NCBI GenBank assembly: GCA_014584705.1
Contig: JACTMJ010000017.1
Location: forward strand, 124,001-188,000
Direction: 5' to 3'
DNA length: 64,000 nt
Origin: Acidobacteriota bacterium
Lineage (GTDB): Bacteria; Acidobacteriota; Terriglobia; Bryobacterales; Bryobacteraceae
Position 1 is the first letter of the stretch. Each line of letters starts with the position of its first letter. This document shows, in pieces, positions 1 through 7,803 of this stretch. A program made the translations under genes and the position numbers. The notes below the pieces were generated by a model. The model saw only the letters and a list, made by a program, of their open reading frames with translations. It made no database searches and was not told the origin of the DNA.

Positions 1-1
1 G

Positions 2-493
2 GGCGATCCGCCCGCGAAGGCCGATGCCATCGTCGTCCTGGCCGGGGACGGCTACGGAAATCGAGTCCGCAAGGGCGCGGATCTGGCTCTCCAGGGCTAT
101 GCCCCCATCGTCCTCACGAGTGGCGCCGCATGGATCTACGGCGTCTGCGAATGCGATCTCGCGATAGACTATGCGGTGCGGAACGGCTATCCTCGTTCGT
201 TGTTTGAACCGCTTCGGAATGATGCCACCAGCACCGATGCCGAGGCCCGCGTCATCTTCGCGGAAGCCCGCCGCCGCGGGTGGAAATCCATACTCATTGT
301 GACCAGCGACTACCACACCCGCCGCACCCGCATCCTTCTCAACCGTCTCAAGCCGCCCGAGCTGCGCCTGATCGTCGTCGCCGCGCCGGACCGCTTCTTT
401 CGCGCGGATCGCTGGTGGTGGCACCGCGAAAGCCGCAAGACTCTGTTGACCGAGTGGGCCAAGTTGGCCGCCGCCATGCTGGGGGGCCTGTGA
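2..493 (+). CDS. YdcF/SanA-like DUF218 protein (5' partial)
   Basis: The frame is open from the first bases of the window, so the N-terminus lies outside it. The visible 163 residues fit the DUF218 (YdcF/SanA/ElyC) fold. An early strand reads DAIVVLAGDG with downstream GNRVRKGADLAL, matching the family's 'vvLGgg...R...a..L' start. Later come an NDATSTDAEAR block and a strand ILIVTSDYHTRR, the usual 'st.ENa' and 'v.lVTs.yHm.Ra' motifs. Members are envelope-associated and their enzymology is poorly known; some affect lipid carrier or peptidoglycan metabolism. The stop codon overlaps the GTG start of the ABC exporter (GTGA), so the two genes are probably co-translated, and an envelope role would suit that. 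Family assignment is fairly safe; the precise function is unknown. Confidence 0.75.
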   Translation, partial: GDPPAKADAIVVLAGDGYGNRVRKGADLALQGYAPIVLTSGAAWIYGVCECDLAIDYAVRNGYPRSLFEPLRNDATSTDAEARVIFAEARRRGWKSILIVTSDYHTRRTRILLNRLKPPELRLIVVAAPDRFFRADRWWWHRESRKTLLTEWAKLAAAMLGGL

Positions 494-2289
494 GCGCGCA
501 GTCTGGCGTCACATCCGCTCCTCGGGAACGCGTCTCCTTTGCGGAATTGCGCAGCGCCTTTCGCTTCCTCTGGCCCTACTTTCGGCCCTATCGCCGGGAC
601 CTCACTCTGGGCTATGCCGCGCTCCTCATCAAGAACGGCGCGGGCGCCAGCATGCCCCTGATCGTCAAAGCCGGCGTCGATAGCCTCGGCTCCGGTTTTG
701 AGCTCAGCGTCACCCTCAAGTATTGCGCCTGGATGGTGGTGGCGATCTTCATTAAGGGCTTCTTTCAGTTCTGGATGCGCGTCCTGCTCGTCAATGTCTC
801 CCGCGACGTCGAATACGATTTGCGCAACGACATCTTCGGCAACCTCGTTCGGCTCTCGGGAGACTTCTTTGGCCGCACCCGCACCGGAGACGTCCTGGCG
901 CGGGCCACCAACGATCTGGGAGCCGTTCGCATGATGGCCGGGCCCGGCGTGATGTATTGGATGGAAACGGTGACGCTCGCCATCGTCGTCCTCGCCATCA
1001 TGTTCGCGGCGGATTGGCGTCTCACCCTGGCCGCGCTCCTGACGGCGCCCCTTGTCAGCGTTGCCGTCGGCCTGCTCGGCTCGAAAATTCATACCTATTT
1101 CCAGGCCATTCAGGAGAAGTTCTCGGATATCAGCAGCATGGTGCAGGAGAATCTCCACGGCGTTCGCGTCGTCCGCGCCTACGTGCAGGAAGACGCCGAA
1201 CAGGCCCATTTTGCCCGGCTCAATCGGGAGTACATCGTCCACAGTTTGAAGCTGGCCAAAGTCTCCGGCCTTTTTATGCCGCTGCTCGAATTTCTCATCG
1301 GCATTTCCTTTCTGATGGTTCTTGCCGTCGGCGGTTGGCAGATGATGCGTGGCGAAATGACGGTGGGCGATTACGTCATGTTCAACAGTTTCATGGGGCT
1401 TCTCGTCTGGCCCATGATCGCGATGGGTTGGGTCGTGAATCTCACCCAGCGCGGCATGGCGTCGCTCGCGCGCATCCGTGAGTTTCTCGATGAGCGTCCG
1501 TCCATTGCCAGCCCGCCCCACCCAGAGGTGCCCGCCAGGCCCGCTGGTACCATCTCGTTTCGAAAAGTGAGCTACCGGCATGAGCACGGCTTCGCTCTGC
1601 GCGGCATCGATCTCGAAATTCCCGCGGGAGATACTATTGCCATCGTCGGCCCCACGGGCAGCGGTAAGAGCACCCTCGCCCGGCTCATCCCCAGGCTGAT
1701 TGACCCTTCGGAGGGGGAGGTTCTGGTCGATGGCGTGCCCGTCCAGCGGCAGTCGCTCGAAGCGCTCCGCGCCGGAATCGCCGTCGTTCCTCAGGAGACC
1801 TTCCTGTTCTCTTCCACGCTGCTGGAAAACATCCGCTTCGGCGCGCCGAATGCCAGCCTCGATGAGGCTCGCGCCGCCGCCGCCGCTGCCGGTCTCGGTC
1901 CGGATCTCGAGGGCTTCCCCCAGGGTCTCGATACGCGCGTCGGGGAACGTGGCGTGACGCTTTCCGGCGGCCAGAAGCAGCGCACCGCCATCGCCAGAGC
2001 GATCCTCGCGAATCCGCGAATCCTGATTCTGGACGATGCCCTCGCCAGTGTGGACAACATCACCGAAGAGCGGATCCTTCGGGAGTTGGAGACGTCCATG
2101 CGCGGGCGCACCACCATTTTGATTTCCCACCGCATCTCCACCATCCGTCAGGCTCGGCGAATCGTGGTCCTGCGGGGCGGGGAAATTGTCGAGTCCGGTT
2201 CGCATGACGAGTTGTTGGCTCGGCGCGGCTATTATGCCGATCTGTTTGAGCGTCAGATGATCGAAGCGGAGCTTGAATCCATCTCTTAA
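490..2289 (+). CDS. MsbA-type ABC exporter (fused permease and ATPase)
   Basis: Half-transporter of 599 residues with an N-terminal six-helix permease (about residues 25-325) and a C-terminal ATPase (about 350-590). The ATPase shows Walker A GPTGSGKST near residue 387, signature LSGGQKQR near 491, and Walker B ILILDDALASVD just after it, followed by the H-loop LISHR. The permease has the coupling-helix region MVQENLHGVRVVRAY typical of MsbA/MdlA/YheI exporters. It should act as a homodimer, or a heterodimer with an unseen partner, exporting lipids or drugs; the substrate cannot be read from sequence. I chose the GTG that overlaps the upstream stop because the family starts shortly before the first membrane segment. 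The open frame extends to 280 but that part lies inside the upstream gene. Confidence 0.9.
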   Translation: MSAQSGVTSAPRERVSFAELRSAFRFLWPYFRPYRRDLTLGYAALLIKNGAGASMPLIVKAGVDSLGSGFELSVTLKYCAWMVVAIFIKGFFQFWMRVLLVNVSRDVEYDLRNDIFGNLVRLSGDFFGRTRTGDVLARATNDLGAVRMMAGPGVMYWMETVTLAIVVLAIMFAADWRLTLAALLTAPLVSVAVGLLGSKIHTYFQAIQEKFSDISSMVQENLHGVRVVRAYVQEDAEQAHFARLNREYIVHSLKLAKVSGLFMPLLEFLIGISFLMVLAVGGWQMMRGEMTVGDYVMFNSFMGLLVWPMIAMGWVVNLTQRGMASLARIREFLDERPSIASPPHPEVPARPAGTISFRKVSYRHEHGFALRGIDLEIPAGDTIAIVGPTGSGKSTLARLIPRLIDPSEGEVLVDGVPVQRQSLEALRAGIAVVPQETFLFSSTLLENIRFGAPNASLDEARAAAAAAGLGPDLEGFPQGLDTRVGERGVTLSGGQKQRTAIARAILANPRILILDDALASVDNITEERILRELETSMRGRTTILISHRISTIRQARRIVVLRGGEIVESGSHDELLARRGYYADLFERQMIEAELESIS

Positions 2290-2357
2290 GCGCCGCAAAC
2301 GCCGTCCGCCTCCTCGCGCTCGATTGCCGTTCCCCGCCTTCCGTCGCCAATTCGGTC

Positions 2358-2363
2358 TATAAT
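2358..2363 (+). promoter_or_regulatory. Candidate -10 element for infA
   Basis: A perfect TATAAT lies about 35 nt upstream of the infA start codon, in an AT-richer patch that is rare in this window. No good -35 hexamer sits 16-18 nt upstream, so this is only a plausible half-promoter. Confidence 0.4.
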
Positions 2364-2398
2364 AAGGAGTTAGCCGCGAGTGTTGCTTTAGGAGGACG

Positions 2399-2623
2399 AT
2401 GAGCCGAGAGGATTGTATTGAAGTAACCGGAACGATTCTCGAAAAGTTCCCGAGCGGATTGTTTAGTGTGCAACTGGATCAGGATGAATCCCGGATCATT
2501 CTGGCGCACCTTGCCGGGAAGCTGCGAAGGCACCGGATCCGGGTCCTGGCCGGGGATCGCGTGACGCTCGAAATGTCTCCCTACGATCTCACCAAGGGGC
2601 GCATCACCTACCGCCACAAGTAA
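2399..2623 (+). CDS. infA: Translation initiation factor IF-1
   Basis: This 74-residue single S1/OB-fold protein binds the A site of the 30S subunit during initiation. The C-terminal stretch with SPYDLTKGRITYR is diagnostic of IF-1, and the start MSREDCIEVTGTI matches the usual 'M.KED.IE.eGtv'. A strong AGGAGG lies at 2390-2395, just before the ATG. The middle is more divergent than usual, with DQDESRIILAHLAGKLRRH where most IF-1s read roughly 'dng..vlAhisGkmR.h'. It stands alone and is not in the secY-map-rpmJ cluster where infA normally sits, so it may be a second copy. Confidence 0.93.
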   Translation: MSREDCIEVTGTILEKFPSGLFSVQLDQDESRIILAHLAGKLRRHRIRVLAGDRVTLEMSPYDLTKGRITYRHK

Positions 2624-2752
2624 TTCCGCGTTGGCGTCATTCCCGCGCGAGCGCGATAACTGGCGCCGGTCACGCGCCGGGTCTCCTTCATTTTCTCTGG
2701 CTCGCGCGCATCCCTTGCGAACGCGCCGAATCCTTGCCAGATTAGAGAAATC

Positions 2753-3871
2753 TTGCCGATTCGTGTGTTGGTGATTCTGGGCACCCGCCCGGAAGCGATC
2801 AAACTCTGCCCCTTGGTGCTCTCGCTCCGGGAACGGCCGGAGCGTTTCCGCGTTCACCTTTGCTCCACGGGCCAGCACCGCGAACTGCTTGAGCCCGTCT
2901 GGCGCTGCTTCGGTGTGGAACCCGATTCGAGTCTGGGTGCCATGTGCGCCGGGCAGCCCCTGGCCGAAAGCGCGGGCCGCATTCTCACCCTGCTCCCCCC
3001 GGTCTTCGCGTCGTTTCAGCCGGATCTGGCCGTCGTCCAGGGGGACACCACCACCACCTTCTGCGGCGCGCTTGCCGCCTTCTACCAGCGGGTGCCCGTG
3101 GCCCATGTGGAAGCGGGGCTTCGCAGCGGCGATCTCTCCGCCCCATTTCCCGAGGAACTCAACCGCAGCCTGGTCAGCCGGTTTGCCGCTCTCCATTTCG
3201 CGGCCACGGCCGAAGGCGCAAGGAATCTGCTGCGCGAGGGCGTCCCGGAGAACCGGATTCACGTCACCGGGAACACGGTGATCGACGCCCTCGAACGCAT
3301 CTGCGGCGCTCTTGATCGCGGGGCGCTTACGCCGCAAGTCTCCTTCCCGCCGCCTCGCCGTCCCAGGGTGCTCGTTACCATGCATCGGCGGGAGGCCTTG
3401 GAGACCGGAATGCCCGCCATCTGCCGGGCGCTCCGCCGTCTCGTTGATTCGAACGACGTGGAGATTGTCTTTCCGATGCACCCCAATCCCCGGGTGCGCG
3501 AAGTCGTCGCCCGCGAGTTGCCGCCCCACGAACGGATCCTCCGTACCGAGCCCCTCGATTACGTATCCTTCGTCGCCTTGATGCGCCAGTCCGCCGTGGC
3601 GCTCACGGATTCGGGCGGCATCCAGGAGGAAGCCCCCTACCTCGGCCTGCCGGTGATCGTGCTTCGCGAGACCACCGAACGCCCCGAAGGCGTCGACGCG
3701 GGCCTCGCGCGTCTGGCCGGGTTCGATCCCGAAGCGATCTATTCCGCCTGCCGTGATCTCCTGTTTTCCCCGGATTCCGCCCGTTTAGAGAACGGCAGTC
3801 ACACGATTTATGGCGATGGGTGCGCCTCCGCCCGCATCTGTGCCGCAATTGATTCATATTTCAAAAGTTAA
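2753..3871 (+). CDS. wecB: UDP-N-acetylglucosamine 2-epimerase (non-hydrolysing)
   Basis: This 372-residue enzyme interconverts UDP-GlcNAc and UDP-ManNAc in the cytoplasm, feeding surface polysaccharide synthesis. The GT-B-like fold is evident. The N-terminus reads VLVILGTRPEAIK. An active-site segment runs from GDTTTTF to HVEAGLRS and PFPEELNR. The C-terminal nucleotide-binding part has LTDSGGIQEEAPYLG and RETTERPEG. Length matches the family (about 370). The start is a TTG (LPIRVLVILGTR), because no ATG or GTG precedes the conserved N-terminal strand. No other polysaccharide genes are adjacent, so the recipient pathway is not visible. Confidence 0.93.
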   Translation: MPIRVLVILGTRPEAIKLCPLVLSLRERPERFRVHLCSTGQHRELLEPVWRCFGVEPDSSLGAMCAGQPLAESAGRILTLLPPVFASFQPDLAVVQGDTTTTFCGALAAFYQRVPVAHVEAGLRSGDLSAPFPEELNRSLVSRFAALHFAATAEGARNLLREGVPENRIHVTGNTVIDALERICGALDRGALTPQVSFPPPRRPRVLVTMHRREALETGMPAICRALRRLVDSNDVEIVFPMHPNPRVREVVARELPPHERILRTEPLDYVSFVALMRQSAVALTDSGGIQEEAPYLGLPVIVLRETTERPEGVDAGLARLAGFDPEAIYSACRDLLFSPDSARLENGSHTIYGDGCASARICAAIDSYFKS

Positions 3872-3975
3872 AGTTTCCGGCGCGCCGCTGTCTCCCGCCG
3901 TTCCACGCCCAATTCGCTGCCCTTCCAATCCGATTTCCGGCCCCCGGTTTGGATAATCCGTTGTCGGGGGACCTA

Positions 3976-5007
3976 ATGAGCAAACTCTTATCGGTGGTTA
4001 CCAATGACCGCCCCAAACTCCGGCGGACCGATCCGATCGACGTCGCCGCCTACCTTCAAGCCCGCATCATCGGGCAGGACGAAGCCCTTTGGGAGATCAT
4101 TCCCTTCCTGGAAATGTACCAGGCGAATCTAAATCCGATGGGCCGCCCCGCGGGTGTTTTCCTGCTGCTCGGGCCCACCGGAACCGGCAAGACCCGCACC
4201 GCGGAGGTCGTGGCGGAAGCCCTCCACGGCAGTGACCGCCACTTGCTGCGCATTGATTGCGGCGAGTATCAGATGGAGCACGAAGTCGCGAAACTCGTCG
4301 GCGCGCCTCCCGGTTACCTGGGGCACAAGGAGACGCAGGCCGTGCTCTCCCAGCAGCGCCTCGATGCCGTCACCAGCGAGCATTCCCGGCTTTCCGTCGT
4401 TCTCTTCGACGAGATCGAGAAAGCCGCCCCTTCGATGCAGCGCATCCTGCTCGGCATTCTGGATAAGGCCTTTCTCCGCACGGGGGACAACCACCCGGTG
4501 AACTTTGAGAACTCCGTCATCTTCCTCTCCTCGAACCTGGGCGCGCGGGAGATGGCCGAGCAAACGCGGCCCCAAATGGGCTTCGCGCAAAGCCAATGCG
4601 AAGTGCCCGGGGACAAGCTTCACCAGACGGCGCTCCACGCAGTCCGCAAACGCTTCTCTCCGGAATTCCTCAATCGCATTGATGCCGCGGTCACGTATCG
4701 CCCCTTGTCGAAAGAGGCCATGACGGCGATCCTGGAGCAGCAATTGGCTGCCCTGCAGCAACTCGTGGATCTGCGGCTCGGCACGCGCACGGTCCTTCTG
4801 CGCTACACGGCGGAATGCCGCGAATTCCTCTTGAAGCAAGGCATCTCGGCGGAGTATGGCGCGCGGGAACTCAAGCGAACCGTGCATCGCTGGGTGCTGC
4901 AACCGCTCGCATCCCTCGTCATCCAGAAGCGGATCCCCGCCGGAAGACGTGTGGAAGTGGGCTACGACCGGGAGGAGCCCGGCACCACCTTCAAGCTCCT
5001 GCGTTGA
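3976..5007 (+). CDS. Single-domain AAA+ ATPase of the ClpB/ClpC D2 type
   Basis: The 343-residue protein corresponds to the second ATPase module of Clp/Hsp100 proteins and nothing else. It has Walker A GPTGTGKT (66-73), the pore-loop region GAPPGYLG (109-116), Walker B VVLFDEIEKA (141-150), sensor-1 SSN (185-187), the arginine-finger context FLNRID (231-236) and a C-terminal small domain with sensor-2 GARELKR. There is no N-domain, no D1 ring, no ClpP-docking IGF/L loop and no ClpB middle coiled coil. I chose the ATG at 3976 because GGGGGA lies just upstream; an upstream TTG at 3949 is the alternative. It probably remodels or unfolds a specific substrate; none is indicated by the neighbours. 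Confidence 0.85.
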   Translation: MSKLLSVVTNDRPKLRRTDPIDVAAYLQARIIGQDEALWEIIPFLEMYQANLNPMGRPAGVFLLLGPTGTGKTRTAEVVAEALHGSDRHLLRIDCGEYQMEHEVAKLVGAPPGYLGHKETQAVLSQQRLDAVTSEHSRLSVVLFDEIEKAAPSMQRILLGILDKAFLRTGDNHPVNFENSVIFLSSNLGAREMAEQTRPQMGFAQSQCEVPGDKLHQTALHAVRKRFSPEFLNRIDAAVTYRPLSKEAMTAILEQQLAALQQLVDLRLGTRTVLLRYTAECREFLLKQGISAEYGARELKRTVHRWVLQPLASLVIQKRIPAGRRVEVGYDREEPGTTFKLLR

Positions 5008-5153
5008 CCCCAAACGGGGCGGGTACCGCTTCATCGCCGCTCGCCCTGTTCTCGCCTTGAAAACAACCGCCTCCGCCCGTCCCGCTTCGTCCGATAGCTG
5101 TTAGCCTGTCTAAGGAAGAACTCCTATTCCGTATTGCAACTGGAGAAGCGTCC

Positions 5154-6014
5154 GTGGCCGGCGTACTGAGCATCGTTTCCACGCCCATCGGCAACCTTGA
5201 GGACATCACGCTGCGCGCCCTCCGCGTTCTTCGCGAAGCCTCCGTGATTGCCTGTGAAGATACCCGTCACACTCGCAAACTCCTCGAGCACTTCGGCATT
5301 CCCGTGCGCACCGTCAGCTATCACGAGCACAATGAGGCAACTCGTGCCGTCGAACTCGTCGAGGCGGTCCGGCGTGGTGACCGTGTGGCCCTGGTCAGCG
5401 ATGCCGGTACGCCGCTCCTCTCCGATCCCGGCTACCGCGTCCTGCGCGCCGTCCTCGAAGCCGGCCTGCCCGTCGAAGTGGTTCCCGGCCCCGCCGCCCT
5501 CCTTGTCGCGCTCACCGGCAGCGGCCTCGGCGGGGGCGAGTTCTTTTTCGGCGGCTTCCTGCCCCCAAAGCGCACCCAGCGCGCCAAGGTTCTCGAGTCC
5601 CTTCGCGACCTCAATGCCGCGCTCGTCTTCTACGAAGCGCCGCACCGTGTCGTCGAAAGCCTTCGGCAAATCGGGGAATTGCTCCCAGGGCGTGAACTTT
5701 GCGCCGCCAGAGAACTTACGAAGCTCCATGAGGAATGGCTTCGAGGCTCACCCTCTGAGGTGGCTCGTCAGCTTGAAGCGCGCGACGCCGTGAAGGGGGA
5801 GTTCACCCTGGTCCTCGGCCGTCCCCAGCCGGATACCGGTGAGTTGGACGCCGAATCCGTTGCTTCGGTAATCGCGGCGGCTACGGCCTCGGGCGTCGGC
5901 CGCATGGAGGCGATCAAGGAACTCGCCCGTGCGCGCGGCCTTTCCAAACGAGAGGTGTATCGCCTGCTTGAAGATTTCCGCGACCGGGAAGCGCCGTCCG
6001 CCTCACGCGATTGA
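5154..6014 (+). CDS. rsmI: 16S rRNA (cytidine-1402 2'-O)-methyltransferase
   Basis: This 286-residue SAM-dependent methyltransferase of the tetrapyrrole-methylase fold 2'-O-methylates C1402 in the ribosomal decoding centre. Diagnostic blocks are STPIGNLEDITLRAL at the N-terminus, ACEDTRHTRKLL, SDAGTPLLSDPGYRV and FFFGGFLPPK. The C-terminal extension ends in a KREVYRLL helix, as in full-length RsmI. Translation starts at GTG 5154, preceded by GGAG at a suitable distance. It converges on the OmpA-like gene with only 30 bp between stop codons. Confidence 0.95.
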   Translation: MAGVLSIVSTPIGNLEDITLRALRVLREASVIACEDTRHTRKLLEHFGIPVRTVSYHEHNEATRAVELVEAVRRGDRVALVSDAGTPLLSDPGYRVLRAVLEAGLPVEVVPGPAALLVALTGSGLGGGEFFFGGFLPPKRTQRAKVLESLRDLNAALVFYEAPHRVVESLRQIGELLPGRELCAARELTKLHEEWLRGSPSEVARQLEARDAVKGEFTLVLGRPQPDTGELDAESVASVIAAATASGVGRMEAIKELARARGLSKREVYRLLEDFRDREAPSASRD

Positions 6015-6044
6015 TCCCGGCCCGGTCTGATGCCTTGCCGCGCG

Positions 6045-7589
6045 TTACGGCTGGCCGGATCCGCCCACGCGTGCCCCGATCATCTCTCCCGAAAGGACCA
6101 GTTCCACCCGCCGGTTCTGGTCCCGGCCCTCCCGCGTGTTGTTCGGTGCGATCGGGCGGCTCTCCCCATACCCCACCGACGAGATATTGGAGGCGGGCAT
6201 CCCCTGCTCCACCAGGAAATTCCCCACCGCGGCCGCCCGCTGTTCGGAGAGTTGCTGGTTCTTCGCGGCATCTCCCGTATTGTCCGTATGGCCTTCCACC
6301 TGCACCGTGATCCCGGGAGCCCACGAGAGGATTCCCGCGATCCGCGCCAGCAGCACCTTCGTTTCCGGCTTCAGCGTGAACTTGCCCGGATCGAAAAGAA
6401 TGTCGGATAGCTTCACCACCAGTCCGCGATCCGTATCCTCGGTCGAAAGCACGCGGTTCAGTCGCTCCACCAGCAGGTCCCGCAACTGGCGCTGCTCCTG
6501 CACCAGTTTCTGTGCCACCTCGCGGGCTTCGATCGCTTCCTGCTGCGCGCGCCGGCGCTCTTCCACCGCCAGCCGCATCGCATCCTCGGCTGCCGCCCGT
6601 TTCTGCTCCGCCTCGTGCGTCGCCTTCTCCGCCGCGGCCTGCTTCTCCAGCGCATTCTTCATCCGCCGTTCGGCATCTTCGGCGGTCGCGGTCGCCCGGC
6701 GCACCCGGTCGTCCGCCGCGCGGCTGATCAGATCGCTGCGCAGCTTGTCCTGCCGTTCGAGCGACAATTGAATCGCGTCGCCCATCACCTGCACCGCCTC
6801 CCGCGCCTTCGCGGTCGAGGCCTTTGCGTCGCCGCTGAAATAAAGTTCCTCCGCCTTTGCCAGCAACGCCTGGCCCGATTGATATCCCTCCGGAACAAAC
6901 CGGTCGGTCCTCGTCCGCTTCCCGATCAGCAAGGCATTCCGTGCCTGATAAATGTCCAGCGGAACGCCCGCCTCGAACGTGAACGGCTTCACCTCGCCCA
7001 GTTCCGCGCCCACCTTATACTGGCCGCGCGGAATGAATCGTGTCTCCACTGATGTCAGCGCCGGGGATCGCTTCTCGCTCGCCAGCGTCACGTTCTCGAG
7101 CACCACCGTATCGCTGGGCGTCGTCGTCGCATAGAACGGCTCCGCCGTGACAATCAACCCGAAGCTCTGCAAATCGGTCTGTGTCCGAAGGCGTCCCTCG
7201 CCTCGCTCCAGGCTCAATTCCCCGAGGTTCGTTCCCAATCCGGATGGCGAGATAGCCCACACCACATAGGTCAGAAACTCGGGGCCGATCGATTGCGCGG
7301 CCGGCAGGCCCTTCACCCGCAGATCGATCTCGTTATAGTTCACCCGGCTGCGGATCCTCAGTTCTCCGTTAGCTCCTCGCGCCAGGTCGGACCCTTGCAT
7401 CCCCAGTTGGAACGTCCCCTCGGCAATCGCGTAGCTGTAGACGCGCACCGGCGTTACGGAAGGCCGCAACTCATACAGCACCTCGAGTTGCGCCTGCATC
7501 TGTTCCGCCGTTTCCTGGGCGAAGATGCCGCCCCCGGCCGCCGCTAGGCACAGGGCCCCGTAAATCAAGCTGTTCCGCACTAATCTCAA
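6045..7589 (-). CDS. OmpA-family envelope protein with long coiled coil
   Basis: A signal peptide (RLVRNSLIYGALCLAAAGGGIFAQ) leads a 514-residue exported protein. The first half is a predicted beta-rich region of unknown type (about 30-280). It is followed by an Ala/Glu/Arg-rich coiled coil (about 285-385) and a C-terminal OmpA/MotB domain (about 395-500). That domain carries the peptidoglycan-binding core VEGHTDNTGD and NRRVELVLSG. It should tether the outer membrane or a periplasmic complex to peptidoglycan. I chose the TTG at 7589 because AGGAAGG lies 6-8 nt upstream and it gives a compact signal peptide; a TTG at 7622 would add 11 residues. It is divergent from uvrA. Confidence 0.82.
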   Translation of the reverse strand: MRLVRNSLIYGALCLAAAGGGIFAQETAEQMQAQLEVLYELRPSVTPVRVYSYAIAEGTFQLGMQGSDLARGANGELRIRSRVNYNEIDLRVKGLPAAQSIGPEFLTYVVWAISPSGLGTNLGELSLERGEGRLRTQTDLQSFGLIVTAEPFYATTTPSDTVVLENVTLASEKRSPALTSVETRFIPRGQYKVGAELGEVKPFTFEAGVPLDIYQARNALLIGKRTRTDRFVPEGYQSGQALLAKAEELYFSGDAKASTAKAREAVQVMGDAIQLSLERQDKLRSDLISRAADDRVRRATATAEDAERRMKNALEKQAAAEKATHEAEQKRAAAEDAMRLAVEERRRAQQEAIEAREVAQKLVQEQRQLRDLLVERLNRVLSTEDTDRGLVVKLSDILFDPGKFTLKPETKVLLARIAGILSWAPGITVQVEGHTDNTGDAAKNQQLSEQRAAAVGNFLVEQGMPASNISSVGYGESRPIAPNNTREGRDQNRRVELVLSGEMIGARVGGSGQP

Positions 7590-7803
7590 AACGCGCCTTC
7601 CTATTTCCTGGCGGTGCTCCAAACCTCTTCACATTCTATCGGTTAAATCCGCCACCGAAAGAGAGTCCCGGCCCCAGCCCGTTCCCACCCCTCCCCCGCG
7701 AAGACCGTTCGCGCGCGCCCGCCGCCCCTCGCGGCGTTGACCCGCTCCATACCGGTTCGGGACAATAGAGGATTGCCTCTCCCCTTCGCGGAATCGGACC
7801 CTT

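Noticed and set aside
310..2298. Open frame of 662 codons antisense to the ABC exporter
   Set aside because: It is the exact antisense shadow of a gene with intact ABC motifs. Long antisense frames are expected in GC-rich genes; the translation shows no domain.
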